Counted from the stretch's first letter, positions 43,122 to 56,278 are shown. The stretch: DNA of 64,000 nucleotides from Gaertneriomyces semiglobifer (GCA_025558075.1 JAHLKF010000003.1:1178001-1242000), one strand, 5' to 3'. The notes: generated from the sequence alone by a model not told the origin. Numbers and translations: made by a program.

Positions 43122-43810
43122 GTTACACCGGACGTAGCTGCTCTCGAAATCCTCGTCGCAAGTGACGGTTCAATGATTGCGCCGACTCTGATACTTGTTG
43201 CCACTCATTCCTCCAGGAATTTTGCCGCGGTACGAGGGAATGCAGAATGGCCACACAAAGAGCTTGTACCGTGATGATAAACTCTCTACACATGCTTGCA
43301 TTTCACTGGTAACTCTGAGCATATTGGGCCGAGACGTGGCCGCAACGCCATCTGGTGCTCCAGCCATGTCGGCCAGAGATGATGATGTCACGTTTTTTGT
43401 AGCAATTTGCCATTGTTAAAAGAGTATTCGGCAGCCTACGTTTCCTTTAATCGATTCCGTAACTTCTGCTTTTCCCCCTAGCGCACAGGAGTCCGGAGAC
43501 TTGTAGAGCGGTAAGATACGTTTCCATGCTCGTTGTGCCGGGATATCAGACTTCCTTGCCTGAGAAAGGGAGAGGGCGACGGAGAGCTGCGTACACCGCC
43601 GGCTGGTGGAAGGACGGCATGAAGTATCCTCTGCAAGCACACAAGGCTTCGATATAATTCGAGTCTTGCCGAAAATGCGCGTCAGTTTGCCAAGTCTTCG
43701 TAAACCAGCACCCGACCTTTAAAATCCTCATATCCTTTCCAAATTACTTCTCACACACTTATATACCTACTCAACAGCACTTCGTATAGCTAGGAATCTT
43801 ATTAACGCTG
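43122..43810. other. Intergenic region, nothing recognised
   Basis: 0.69 kb between two plus-strand genes. Minus-strand open frames of 60-75 codons at 43170-43391 and 43416-43640 show no family features or clear splice joins. Confidence 0.5.
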
Positions 43811-44637
43811 ATGCCCATTTTTAACCGGTTCCTTTGCTGCCTCGACCTCCGTTTAGGAGTGTTGTTGGCTTCGGGGTTCATGCTGGTGAGTGCAGAGTGG
43901 ATGTTGCTTGTGTAATATGTCCAAAGCTAATGACATGTCCTCGATGCTAGGTCAACGACCTCATTTTGCTTTGCCCTCATGATGAATACACTGGCCTGAG
44001 CACTGTTGCTCCAGGGTCCAAACTTTTTGTAATGATGGACATGGCACTTGTCGGTGCCGGGTTTTACGGAGCCTTAAAGGTAAGCATGGCTGCTGGTGAT
44101 ACTCAATCGTACTTATGACCGACTATGCACCTATTACAGAACAAGATTACCTATGTGAAGCTTTTTGCCGTTTACCAATGGTTCCGTATCGCTATGAATC
44201 TCCTCTTCGTTGCCCTCTTTTGTACCCTCCTGGCAGTTGAGCGCCCCACCCTCATTGATAAGTGTGAGGAGTACGTTGAAAAGCACCCCGACATCAACCT
44301 TGATTGTAAGGACATTGTGACAGCCACTATATGGGGAACCATTATCTTCGTTGCCATCTTTTCCAGCATCATGATGTACTTTGGGCTATGTTACTGGAGC
44401 TATTACCAGGACCTCCGCGATAGTCCGGAAAAGTATGGGGTGGATACGGTTAGACGTGTAGTATTTCTTCCACTTGTGCTCGATAACTCGGATGTGGAAG
44501 CTCAGAGATGTGGACACCCCAACTTCAAGGAACAGCTTCCCAGCTACGGTACCGCCGTTGCGGCTGGCTCTTCCACGTCGGTGCCTAATGACGTTGGAGA
44601 ATACGAAGGTGATACCTTATTGGATGGAAAGAAATAG
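43811..44637 (+). CDS. Small four-helix membrane protein
   Basis: Join 43811-43885, 43951-44079, 44140-44637 (233 aa). Hydrophobic segments: RLGVLLASGFML in exon 1; a second around MMDMALVGAGFYGAL; MNLLFVALFCTLLAVE; TATIWGTIIFVAIFSSIMMYFGLCYWSY. The N-terminal FNRFLCCLDLRLG pattern and the extracellular loop with CEEYVEKHPDINLDCKD (paired Cys) recall tetraspan fungal proteins and LAPTM/tetraspanin-like folds, but no named family fits. The cytosolic tail holds QLPSYGTAV and Ser/Thr-rich residues. Plasma membrane or endosome likely. Function unknown. Confidence 0.75.
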
Positions 44638-45046
44638 TGTGACTCCGCGCCGGTAGCTGTTGTTTCGAGTTCATAGTGTATATGACTTAGTAAATGCCTG
44701 TTTGAGACGTTGTATGAACATAGTTTATCCATGCTGCGCGAGCATTGTTTTCTTAATCAAGTGCTTGCCTGTGTTCGTGAGCGGTATCGATGTGGACGAA
44801 TGGTCCGAGCGGCCCCTTGATAAGTTTTGTTGTTCGGCTTGCGATTCTCCTCATGTTGATTCGGAAGGTGGTCAGCTGGTCCGGAAGATCGTCCGGGGTG
44901 CTTCCGGCGCCTCCAGTATGCAGTAGGAGGCTGGGTAAGCGTTCGTTGGCCAGCGGGCGCATGCTCATCTCGAAAAGAGTCTTTCGCATGGGAAGTCGCT
45001 TGTAAGTCATACACTACTTTGCATTGCATGATCCTGAGTTGATCGA
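44638..45046. other. Intergenic region, nothing recognised
   Basis: 0.4 kb between two convergent genes; probably 3' UTRs. Confidence 0.5.
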
Positions 45047-45439
45047 TCAATAGATGAGTCTACAGGGGTGGATAACCGCCTCTCAACTGTGCCCGACTCA
45101 CATATTCCTACATCGAACCTGAACTCGTCCGCCAGCGGTATCCGCGGTATTCATGATGCATGTTCCAGTCTTCTGGTAAATTCTCTCCCCATCGGCATCG
45201 AGGACGGTAATGGTGATCAAGTCGTCGGATGCAAAAGCAAAAGTGTATGAATAGACCGATGGAGCCGTTTTGGCTGTCCGGATCGCTCGAGGCAGATCAA
45301 AGGCCTGGTGCGAAAATGGTGACACGTAAATGGTCGACGAACCAAGACAAGGACATGTCGTCTTTGCGGAGGTGAAGAACTTGGTAAGCAACGTAGATAA
45401 AAGCAGCAGAACAAGCATTGTTGTTTGTTTGGGTTCCAA
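45047..45439 (-). CDS. Small secreted protein, unknown function
   Basis: Predicted exons 45439-45102 and 45059-45047 (116 aa). A strong signal peptide (MLVLLLLSTLLTKFFTSA) follows a 7-residue lead that may be outside the true start. The mature part has four Cys (TTCPCLG, KTGTCIMN, QVRCRN) and beta-rich segments (SVYSYTFAFASDDLITITVLDADGERIY), like a small extracellular beta domain. The last exon adds only LIY after the junction; if unspliced the protein ends at CRNM. No family recognised. Either way secretion is the only firm inference. Confidence 0.55.
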
Positions 45440-46192
45440 CTCTGACTGAAATGCTTCAAAAGACCACTACTGATAATGGGAGAAGACGGTCACAATTAAC
45501 CGCAGTTGTCAAAGGTGAACCTGGACCTAAATGACGAAGTGTCATGCACCTGCGACAGAACATGCAGGGAAGAATCGGCCTACATGGCATAGCGGCGAAC
45601 ATTGCTTTCGGTGAGTAGCTTTCCAATGCGTCCCGTCCCGTGGGAAAATGCAGTCCACCACGCGCCTGACCAACAAACACCCTGAACGCCGGGAGACCAC
45701 TCGTTCGGCTGCACATCGGCTTGCGGACATGCTGCTGCATAGCCCTTTTCTCACAGGGACCAGCATCACGGGAGAAGGAGTGTGCATCTGCCCTCTGTAG
45801 CGACTGGGAATCAACCTGTTTATGTTGTTGTAAGTGCGAATGACAGGCAGCGTTGGACCTGGTTACAAACCACACGATGGATACCCTTTCACTGCACCGG
45901 AGAATCAAGCAAACAGTTAAGACTCCATTGTAGCGTAGCATCCTTGCGGCGCAACTACGCCTTACCTCGCTCTGCGCAATCCACTTTCACCAGCAAACTT
46001 CGCATTTCGTGTCAGTCGTGGTGGCACAGTCATCTTACAATGTGTATGACCAATCGCAGCCGAGATTCTGCCAAGACGCTTCCCGCAATAATTTCTCCCG
46101 GCCATCAACGGCAGCTTCCACTTCGCAGAACCTGAGCACTGACAGCATCCTCGTAACAACGGCAAACGTAGCAAAGAAAGCAAGGCCTCAAC
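45440..46192. other. Intergenic region, nothing recognised
   Basis: 0.75 kb between two divergent genes, so it holds both promoters. Open frames at 45456-45941 (minus) and 45782-46135 (plus) lack supporting features. Confidence 0.5.
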
Positions 46193-47489
46193 ATGGTGAA
46201 CTCTCCTCTCCCAACCGATATCCAGGCGGAATGCCGCAAGGCGGCGAAAATCATCGATCAGTTCATTAAACCAGAGACAGGCAAAGGCCCAGACTCAAAA
46301 ATCCCACCTCACATCATTGGTGCGTATTCAATTCACACTTACATGGCAGGTTCAATAACTGACGCTTGTGGCTCTTTGTCTCCGTTGATAGCGAATGCAA
46401 AGGGGATAGCGGTACTAACTGTTCTGAAAGCTGGCTTTATCTTCTCCGGGCGCGCAGGGTCCGGTTTGGTAATTGCAAAATTGGATAATGGCATGTGGTC
46501 TGCGCCATCTGCTATTGGTACCGCTGGTATGGGTGTCGGCGGACAGATTGGTGCCGAGCTGACGGACTTTGTCATCATTCTGAACACACGGGATGCTGTA
46601 AAGGCTTTCAGCCACGGTGGAAACGTAACACTTGGTGGTAACCTCTCTGTTGCCGCCGGCCCTATTGGAAGAAACGCCGAAGCTGCCGGTACCGTGGGGA
46701 ACCTAGCAGCGATATATTCTTACAGCAAGACCCGCGGACTTTTTGCTGGGGTGTCTCTGGAGGGCTCCGTAATAGTAGAGCGCAAGGACGCAAACGCTAC
46801 TTTCTACCAAAAGAGGGTCACTGCAAAAGAACTGCTATCTGGTATTGTGCCTCCACCGCCTGCAGCGGAAGAGCTTTATCGTGCGTTGAACCGTCGCTCT
46901 GGTGGCGCGGCTGCCTACATGGACCCCGCCACTAGTGTTTTCCAAAACCCCGGGAACATGCCGGCCTCATATCGCCCACCGGCTCCCGTAGACCCGTATA
47001 ACGCTGGCGGCCCAGCAGCATGGGCATCAGCTCCTTCCACATATTCCGCGCCTTCCAGCCTGCATTCTTCCAGTACCGGTTTCCTCTCCAATACCGCTTC
47101 GAAACCAACGGTGTCGCAGCCTTCCTTTGCCCCTCCGGCCGCCTCTGAACTACCTGCTTATAATGCCGGTTACAGCGCCGGTGCGCCAAACTTTGGGTCC
47201 TTGAAAAAGGCAGCTCCGCCGCCGCCATCTCCAGCTGGACAGGCTCGCGCCGTGGCCATGTACGACTTTGCAGGCGAAAGAGCGGACGACTTGATGTTTA
47301 AAAAGGGTGATATCATCAACATAACCAAAAAGACGGCAAGCCAGAATGATTGGTGGCAGGGCAAATGCAACGGTCGTGAAGGATCTGTAAGTACTCCATC
47401 AAAAAACTCCTTGTCGCCTTTGCGTCTCTGCATACAGCTAACCATATTTAACGTTGCAGTTTCCGGCGAACTATGTGCAGTTGCAATAA
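46193..47489 (+). CDS. Ysc84/SH3YL1-type actin patch protein
   Basis: Join 46193-46319, 46392-47386, 47460-47489 (383 aa). The SYLF/Ysc84 domain spans ~5-225: DIQAECRKAAKIIDQFI, NAKGIAVLTVLKAGFIFSGRAGSGLV, and the YSYSKTRGLFAGVSLEGSVI block. A Pro/Ser/Ala-rich linker (~235-325) with PPPPSP is followed by an SH3 domain (~330-383): ARAVAMYDFAGERADDLMFKKGDII, QNDWWQGKCNGREGSFPANYV. Yeast Ysc84/Lsb3 bind and bundle F-actin and phosphoinositides at endocytic patches and partner Las17. The 9-codon last exon completes the SH3 ALYDF-to-PxNYV signature, so its inclusion is needed. Cortical actin function expected. Confidence 0.93.
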
Positions 47490-47803
47490 CTATCCTCATC
47501 CATCGAGCCTTAGCACCTATATGTACCTATTTCCATTGTAGATTTCTTAGTGATAAGTTTGTAGCTTTGTGTTTAGTGATTTTTTCACCGAATATGTTAA
47601 TCTGAACTATGGGTTCAAAAGTGTCTCTTTATTAAGATCAACAATTTGGCCAACCTCAATGCGTCAAATCGGTGAAAGGGTTATTGATGACGGAGCTATT
47701 ATTCCTTTACCATAAAGTCTACCGTGTCTTCAGCGACGAGTGGTAGGATCTAAACACGTACTGGGCAGAAAAGTGTCAAATCACATGTATAGTACAAGTA
47801 CAA
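47490..47803. other. Intergenic region, nothing recognised
   Basis: 314 bp between two converging genes; probably 3' UTRs. Confidence 0.55.
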
Positions 47804-50800
47804 TTACCAATCACAGTCGAATCGGTCCAACACTTCGCTCGCGCTACGCACTTCCACTCGGGCCTTTTGCCTCATGTAGAAGATAGGGCAGTCTTGCGCA
47901 GTGCAAATAACATCCTGATGCAGACTTCCTTGGCAGTTCTGACAAGCTGTCCATAATCTAGCAAATTTGGTCTCGGCCCGGTTGAGGGTATCCAATGATT
48001 TCGTATATAGGGCTGGTGTTAGATGGGAGCAGTTGGGACACGTGGCAGAGCTAACTATGAGAAATCAAGAATGCTGATAGTTAGACCAAGTCAGGAGTAA
48101 CAGGGATCCCCAAGAGACTCAACATACCCCCTTTCTTTAGTGGCATTCGGCAACCAAGGCACGTGGCAGTCTTAACCGCAAATCTCATCAATCCACCTAC
48201 ACTTGGCGCTGCTACTGAGATGACTCGCGTATGCTCTCCAGCAAGTAGTCTTTTTGCCTTGTCACCCAAGATCGGCTCAAATATCCTCATCAGCGGTTTA
48301 CTCAACTGGTTCTCCAAATAGTACTTGGTATCGATGGGAATGTTATTCTCCAATACGTATATCGGATCCTCTGCTTTTTCATACGCAGCCGCATCCTTAA
48401 CACCTTTGATGATAACGTATGCAACACGGTCACCCAAAGCTGGTGCAGAGCCTGCATCACGCTTACGCATACGGGTGGCAAGCTCATTGTGTGCTTGCTT
48501 AGCTGCGTATTCTGCCTTTCCCAGTGCTTTCGAGATAACAAGCTGACTTAGGTCAACCTTATTTTGCAGCAGATCGCTGATAACGCCCTTTGTGTACTCC
48601 TCCGCACCGTTTACGTCCCGGTCAATAAGAATCTTTTTCAGACATGTCTCAATGACGCAACTAACTAAACGGCAACTGTCTCGCCGGACGGTCTCGATAC
48701 CCTTGGTGTCCATCTTATCATGTTTCTCAGGCTTAGTCCAATATAGACCTGCGTATCGCTTCTTGTTGATTAGTAGATACGGCCAGTACACCTTCTCAAA
48801 GTCCAAGTTGATGGGCTTTTCGAAATGTGCTGTAACGTAGTCTGCAGCCTCTCGGCCTAGCTTCATTGCTTCCGCTACGGTTGGTACTCCAAACTTGACC
48901 ATCACTGAATCTGTATCACCGTACACAACCTGTGCATCGTATTCATATCCGTTAGCCATCGTATACTTCGATTCTACATGTTCTTTCGTCTGCTGGATCA
49001 TAACACGTCCATAAGCGGTCACACTTCCAGATATAGCAAGCAACGGCAGTTTGCCGATGGTCGCACCAGTGAACCCGTATACGGAGTTGGCGGAAACCTT
49101 CAATGCCAGCTGTCGTCCATCGAGGACAGCCCTTTTAAAAGGATCAGTTTCCTTTTTCAAGTCATTCTTGGCTCTCTTACGAGCTGCAAGAAGGTCCTCC
49201 AAGATCGTTGGCAGAATTCCTTTGCGCACGTTGGGGTTTACAAAGAACGCATTGTCTGGCGTAACTTTGTAGTCCTTGTCCCTGGTCAGCCCGTGCCCAT
49301 CAGCTGTCCTCTGGTCGCGGAGCCAGGTAGAGTAACACAGGTTATGCGCCATCATGATGGACGGATACAAAGAAGTAAAGTCCAAGGTGGCAATAGGTAT
49401 CTCGTAAAAGCCTTTCAGAGGTTCAATGACAATCGCACCTTCATACTGAACTTCATCCGACCCTTCAACCTCTAAAGCTGGAATCAACAAGCCCTCGCTC
49501 TTCGCTTTCCGATACAGCTGAGATACGACTTTAATCTGCTGTCCACGCGTCAAAAGGTAATTGAACGGTACGCCCGTTACACGTGCCATCTCCATGTAGT
49601 TGATCATGCACATGAGCTTGTCAAGCAAGCGCTGAGGCAGGTATGCGTCCTTCAAACAATAAATGGCAAGTCGTCTTCGCGTCTCTTCATTTCCGTTCTG
49701 CAAATCCGTGATTATGGAATGATGCACATCCTCCTTTTGTTCTCCAAGGAAATGCGCACAGACAGAATTGAGCGTATATGAACGCAACTTATAGTCACGC
49801 TGCATGACTTGCAGCACATCCATCTGTAACCTTCCCTCCAGGTTGATAGTCTTCGTATCTCTGGTTCCTAGACCTTTGGATGAGAAGCGACTATCTTTCG
49901 CTTTGGTTTGCGAGTTTCTCATACGTCCCAGGAACGGAAAGTCGTGTACACCCAAAGCTTCAGCACGATCCAGCAAGTAGGGGAAATCAAACCCGTTGAT
50001 GTTATACCCAACGATTATGTCCGGATCCATGGCCTGTACAAACTCGCTCCACTTTTGCAGCAACGCGGCTTCGTTATCGAAACACATTGTATGCGTACCA
50101 ACGATATTTGCGCAGGTGTTCAGAGTAAGTACGTTCCTAATGAATGGCCGGCCCTCTCCTTGAATCGTGACCATATTCGCGATTTGGATAACGGGGTCCA
50201 CCGACGCATCCGGAAACACACCTTTTCTGCCCGCACACTCTATATCAAAGCTCAGGATCCGTAATGGAGCAATTTTCTGCCAATCACCTTCGGGCTGATG
50301 TGCAACCACGTGCTCACAGTAGACATCCACCTCTATCTGAGAGGTGGATTCTTTTGCATTGTCACCACGCAGTACATACTTGCTTGCCGGAAGTTCCACC
50401 CAGCTTGCGCCCTGAATCTTGGCGTCGATCATGAAACGGAGGGTGTATGGTATATTGCTCTCATATGTCGGATCGCAGGCTACTCTGCCAAAATTGTTCA
50501 CTTGGAATCCATCCTTCCATAATCGCTTTGCTGCATTAATCAACGAAGCATATCGCACCATAATTCTCAGGAATAACGCCTTCTGTGGATGATAGCCAAA
50601 GATACTAGATTTCATCGTCATCTCGATATCGACGACGGCGGGTTCCGGGCTTCCGGGCTTTCTTAGACGGCTGTCCATCGCTTGAAGAAGCGCCGCCTTA
50701 TTTTCAGGCTTGTAGTTCATGGGAGCAGGTACGTAAAAGTACGGAAGGAAGCCGTGTACATGGCAGGTGACGCTGTGCCCGTCCATAGTAGCTCCATACA

Positions 50801-51424
50801 TGCGAAGCACAGAGGCGTCCCTGATAGCATATGGATTGGGTAACCGTGATGCATAATGGCTTATGGTATCGTCAATGTCAATTTGCTGAAACACTGTATC
50901 GCAGATTTAAAAATCGTGGAGCATGTGAAAATCCACGAGTTCTGACAACCAACCTATAGCATCCTTGTTGGGGTTCAAAGGAGGCAGTTCCGGTCGCCGC
51001 CAGGTATCCTCATAGTTCTCCACTAGCAAGCAAAAGTAGACACAATATTAGGATATTTGATATGCAAGCAGCTATCGGGCGCGCTTTCGCGTTCTTGGGA
51101 AAGTGCGACTGCATTCCGACAGGCATCGCAATCCACATCATTAAGCTACCTTGGCATTTCAGCTCGATGCCACATTATTTCACATCGTTCCCACACACTC
51201 TCATGCACCTACCTACCTCTTGCCGACAACTGGGAAAGCTTCTCCAACTGCTCTTCGAAAGAGGGAGGCGCAGCCGCGTTGTTCTTTCGTTTTTTGGCCG
51301 GTTGTGAAGAAATCTGCGACGTGGGTTGTGAGGACAGTAACGGATCATGAGACTGAGATAGCTGTGATCCAGTAAGGGCGCTGACATCGCTGCCGCTTCG
51401 CTTGACGGGTGTAATTTGAACCAT
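47804..51424 (-). CDS. POL3: DNA polymerase delta catalytic subunit
   Basis: Four exons, 51424-51217, 51022-50954, 50893-48128, 48054-47804 (1097 aa, as expected). Family B polymerase with intact exonuclease motifs SFDIECAGRKG (Exo I), VGYNINGFDFPYL (Exo II), YCLKDAYLP (Exo III) and polymerase motifs LDFTSLYPSIMM (A), KVSANSVYGFTG (B) and YGDTDSVMV (C). CysA is split by the last intron (CLGC before, CPNC after) and CysB is CQNC...C-x4-C in the final exon, the latter holding the iron-sulfur cluster in yeast Pol3. Role: lagging-strand synthesis and repair with PCNA. The frame upstream of 51424 stays open to 51553 but has no ATG there; the next in-frame ATG is used. The last exon ends CDW. Confidence 0.95.
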
Positions 51425-51759
51425 GGCGCTGATGGCCTCCTTCTGGCTCTTGGCAGGCTTTAAATCTCGAACTTTCCTCCAACCAGTAAACTGCTGCACC
51501 GACTCACTGCCAGCAATACCAATCTGCGAGAAGCGCGGCGTTCCTTCTAACAACGTTTGACAAACAAAAAGGTGGGAAAAACGCGCGCGCCATGTCCAGC
51601 AACCTTGTCCGAAGGCGCTCAGTGGTGAATTGGCACAGTCACGTTAATGACACAGTCATCCAACTGGGACGTGGACTCGAAGCAAAAAGAATTCAGCTCA
51701 ACTTTGCGACTGCTAAAACCGTCGACTGCTGAGAGTTTACCGACTGCTACACTACAAAG
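51425..51759. promoter_or_regulatory. Divergent POL3/DBP9 promoter with a CGCG element
   Basis: 335 bp between the start codons. AAAAACGCGCGCGCC at 51577-51591 resembles G1/S promoter elements (MBF-type ACGCG; E2F-type GCGCG next to a T run on the other strand), plausible for a replication polymerase. Activity is inference. Confidence 0.35.
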
Positions 51760-53780
51760 ATGATTGAGAAAGGAAATCAGCCATCGATAGCAGAAGATCT
51801 GCTCGACACGGACGCTTTGAAGTTTGCCGATTTTGACCTTGAAAATGAGCTTTTGCGAGCTATTACCGACAGCGACAAGCTGGGTTTCAAGCATCCCACT
51901 CTGGTTCAGTCTAAAGCAATTCCGCTGGCATTGCAAGGCAAGGATATTATGGCCCGGGCACGAACTGGTTCTGGAAAGACAGCTGCGTATTGTATACCGG
52001 TAATTCAAAAAATATTGGTGGCCAAGAAGCACGGGAATGTGGAACCTGCTGTAAGAGCGTTGATCATGGTACCGACGAGAGAATTAGCGGAGCAGGTATC
52101 GCGGCACGTCAAAGTGCTGACGACATATTGCTCAGATAAAGTGTCCGTGGTGAACATTGCGACCGACGAGAGAAAGGCGGCGAACCACAAGTACGTTTTT
52201 GTGCATGTAGCACTTACTAATCAAAGAAGCAATATTTAACCAACATTCCAACAGAGCCCTGCTTGCGGAAAAGCCAGATATTCTCATTGCTACGCCGAAG
52301 GGCGCTCTCGACCACCTTGAATCAGAAAACGTCAGTCTCAAAACCAGTCTGGAATCTCTTGTGATCGACGAAGCAGACTACATCCTATCGTACGGATATG
52401 ACGACGATATTCAAAAAGTCCTCACGCATCTTCCACAAATTTACCAATCATATCTCATGTCCGCCACCCTTTCCTCCGAAATAACATCACTAAAGCAGCT
52501 TGTTCTGCGGAATCCTGCTATTCTCAAACTCTCCGAACACCCCGACGATCAGAACCTTTTGACGCAGTATTACATCAAGTGTACCGAGGAAGATAAATTT
52601 TTGCTAACTTACTTCATGCTGAAATTGCGTGTGCACCCTTTCGGCACGGGTAAATGCATTATCTTCGTCAACGATGTGGAGAGGTGTTACAAGCTTAAAC
52701 TCTTTTTGGAACAATTTGGTATCAAGGCTTGTACATTGAACTCTGGATTACCCTTGAAGAGTCGGTACCATATCGTGCAAGAATTTAACCGTGGAGTATA
52801 CGACTTCCTGATTGCGACGGATGAAGGCCAGGTTCTGAGGGGTGAACGGGACGAAGAAGATGAAGCGGCAGCTGAAAGTGCCCAAGCTGCGGACGACAAT
52901 GAGACTGGCGCAGTGAACAGCAACAGCGAAGCAACAACGCAAGATGATGCTAACAACAAGAAACGCAAGGTGCCTACCAACGCCACTTCCACTACTAACA
53001 AGAAATCCAAACCATCCCATGACACAGAATACGGTGTTTCCCGTGGTATCGACTTCATCTCCGTTCAGTCGGTCATCAACTTTGATCTCCCCCACTCATC
53101 CAAATCGTACGACCACCGGGTAGGTCGCACTGCGCGTGGAGTAGGCAACAAAGGATTCGCACTCTCCTTCATCGCCACACCCTCTTCCTCCTCCTCGTCA
53201 ATAAAAGTCTCCAAGTCATCAAATTCGGACGCGCAAATGTTCAGCCGCATCGAAGCGCGACAAAACAAACGCAATAAAGAAATAACCGAATTTAAATTCG
53301 ACATGCAACAAGTAGAAGGGTTTCGCTATCGGTGTACGGATGCGTTGAGGGCGGTAACAAAAGTCGCCATAAAGGAGGCGAGGCTGAAGGAGTTAAGACA
53401 AGAGATTTTGAACTCGGAGAAGCTGAAGGTATTTATTGTCCTATGCGATATCAGGAATTTTTGAATTCCGTCATTTCCTTAACGACCAAATCGTTTTACA
53501 GGCTCACTTTGAGGATAACCCCAGAGATCTCCACGCTCTTCGACATGATAAACCGCTGCGCCCAACGCGAGTTCAACCCCACATGAAGCACGTCCCTGAC
53601 TATCTCCTCCCCAAAAAGTCCGGTGCATCAACAACAAAAATAGCAAATGTTCCTTTCAAGATGAAAGGCAGAAACAGTGGCCGGGGTCGTGGTGGTGGCC
53701 CTAGTGGCAGAGGAAGGGGTGGTGGAAGTAGAGGTGGTAGAAAAAGTGACCCGCTGAAGACGTTTAAATACGCAGCGTGA
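51760..53780 (+). CDS. DBP9: DBP9/DDX56, DEAD-box helicase of ribosome assembly
   Basis: Join 51760-52190, 52255-53428, 53502-53780 (627 aa). Motifs in order: Q motif region HPTLVQSKAIP, ARTGSGKT (I), PTRELAEQV (Ia), VIDEADY (II), MSATL (III), FLIATDEG (V) and HRVGRTAR (VI). The long acidic Glu/Asp/Ser/Asn insert between motif V and VI, followed by RGIDF, is typical of the Dbp9/DDX56 group. The C-terminus is an RGG-type basic tail (GRGRGGGPSGRGRGGG) and KSDPLKTFKYAA. Acts in early 60S ribosomal subunit assembly in the nucleolus. The start at 51760 is the first ATG. Confidence 0.94.
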
Positions 53781-53887
53781 GGGGAAGTAGTTAATAGGCG
53801 GGCGGCTAACGGGCATTGTATCATAGCAGATAGTATTGATGCAAAGTCTACTATTTATCAATCGTAACACTGAATCAGACTACAGGA

Positions 53888-56278
53888 TTATACTGTCCCG
53901 TTGGGAGCACTGGAACCGTTGACCAGTTTTTCATAAGCAGCGTTATGAGCGGCTTGAGCACGACCAGACGGGTCTTCTGGGCAACCTATAAAACAGTTGT
54001 TGGTAAAAAACAGTCCAATCAGGTATCACAGCGCTGTAAGATAGACCTACCCCAGTCTTTGCGAGGTATCCATCTAACGACACTCTCCAAACATGCTTTT
54101 TGCGGGAACACCTTCTCAAACTCTTCTCTATACCAGTACGCCTCCTTGGTGGTGGGGGTGTCGTACGGGAACCGTTCCGCAGCACTCTTCAATTGTTCAT
54201 CGGTGACATGCGCCTCCGCGTAGTTCTTGAGCGAATCGATCCACGAGTATCCAACTCCGTCAGAAAATTGCTCCTTTTGACGCCACAAAATATCATCAGG
54301 GAGGTAGGGATCATCCGGGGTATCAAACGCTTTGCGAATGACGTGCTTTTCAAGCTGATGGTTGTAGGGAGCGCGACGGGACAATTTGTGGTTAGCAGGT
54401 ACCTGCATCATGGCCACATCCAAAAAGCTTTTGTCGAGGAAAGGTACACGCGCTTCGAGACCCCATGCCATCGTAGACTTGTTAGCGCGAAGGCAGTCGG
54501 AGGTGTGGAGGTTCTGGATACGCTGGACGCACTCGTGATGGAGCGCTTGCGCACTGGGCGCACTGTGGAAGTAAAGATATCCTGCAGACACAACTGTTAA
54601 TTGATGGTCGGGGTAGCATCACAGTGACGGGAAACACGAACCTCCGAAAATTTCATCGGAACCTTCACCGCTCAGCACCATCTTGACACCCATGGCTTTG
54701 ATTTTTCGTGATAACAAGTACATGGGCGTACTTGCACGCACGGTGGTAACATCGTAGGTTTCGAGATGCTCAATTACCTCGTGAATAGCGTCGAGTCCTT
54801 CCTGGACACTGAAAGTGAACCCGTGATGTACTGTGCCCAAAAACGTGGCAACACGTTGGGCGGCGGCCAAATCCGGTGATCCGGGAAGGCCAATAGAAAA
54901 TGAATGTAATCTTGGGAAGGCGGACGATGAGGAAACCGCAGCTACGGGAAGAAAAGAGATCAATCAACTGACAGAAAACGCTCCAGTCAACTCAAACTTA
55001 CATCGAATGTCGTCGTCATCTTCGTCGGCGCTGGAGGTACCCGACTCTTCGGCTCTTCTTTGCCTTACGGCAATTGAAGCAATCAAACTAGAATCCAGCC
55101 CACCACTCAAAAGAACACCATAAGGCACTTCACTCATCAACCGTTTCTTCACAGATTTTTCCAAGGCCTGCCTCAATGCATCGTACATTTTCTTTTCATC
55201 TTCCGGGTTGAGTGTCGTGTCCTCAGCTTCGAGAGAAGGTAAGCCCTGAGCCGGATGGTCATACCATTCCGGACGATAGTACTGGACAGTTTGTTTTGTT
55301 TTACTATCATAGTAGTGACCGGGTGGGAATGCGATAATTCGATCGCAATCCTCTTGTAAAGCCTTCATTTCTGAGGCAAACCATACGGAGTTGTCGCTCG
55401 AGCGCCAACCTTGGTAGAGAGTGGTAATCCCGATGTGATCGCGGGCAGCGATGTACCTGTCCGCCTGCTTGTCGTACAGCACAAAACTGTACATGCCATC
55501 TAAATGCTTCAGAAGGTCTGTGCCCGTTTCCTGGTACTGTACGAGGAGAATCATGGAGGTGAGCAAACAAGCTGATAATTGTATTCAGGTCGCTTCTCCT
55601 CTTTTGCAGTTCTGCCGTAACACATCCTTGACCCGAACACCAATCTCTCCAGGCTGCATTCCAAGCCAACCAGCTCAATCAAAAGCCGAGAGCAGAAAGC
55701 GCACTCCATTCTTCCGTGTTCCAATTGCAGGCTCAAAGCGCAACTCCGCGCTAGCGCTCAAGAATACTTCGCTCCAAACGATGCCCGGTGAGCCCTCCGC
55801 ATCAGTCCCGCACCGACAGTTGCACCATTCAGCATCATGGTCTGCAATATTTATACGGCTTCGCTCCGATATTGACGAGGTTGCGTCCACGCAATAATTC
55901 CTCTTCACAGGATCCTGTCCACCTGATCGGAGACCATAATTGCAAAAAGGAGTTACTTACCAACGGGATGATGACTTCGCAATCCGAGTTGGTTTTGAAG
56001 GAGTACGCATTCTTCAACTGCTTGCGGAGGGTGACGTGGTTGTAGATCTCGCCGTTAACCGAAAGAATAATGCTTTCGTCTTGGTTAGTGAGGGGTTGAG
56101 CACCACTCTCAACGCCAACAATGGCTAGACGCTCGTGGCAGATGACGTTCTGCCCGCAAAGCGTGAGACCGCTCCAGTCCGGACCACGATGCCTCAAGCG
56201 TTTTGACAAGGAGACCGCCCTTGGACGGAATGCCTCCATGTCGCCCTCGCAGCCGAATACTGCAAAGATCCCACACAT
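53888..56278 (-). CDS. Asparagine synthetase (glutamine-hydrolysing)
   Basis: Five exons, 56278-55961, 55536-55002, 54941-54642, 54581-54051, 53985-53888 (593 aa). MCGIFAVFG begins with the catalytic Cys2 of the Ntn glutaminase domain, with RLAIVG and NGEIYNH further along. The synthetase domain has the PP-loop [13 protein letters not shown] and [15 protein letters not shown], the last joined across a junction. The protein transfers ammonia from glutamine to beta-aspartyl-AMP, making asparagine, in the cytosol. The first intron is 424 nt (55537-55960), several times longer than others here. All phases close and the C-terminus [14 protein letters not shown] is hydrophilic. Confidence 0.96.
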
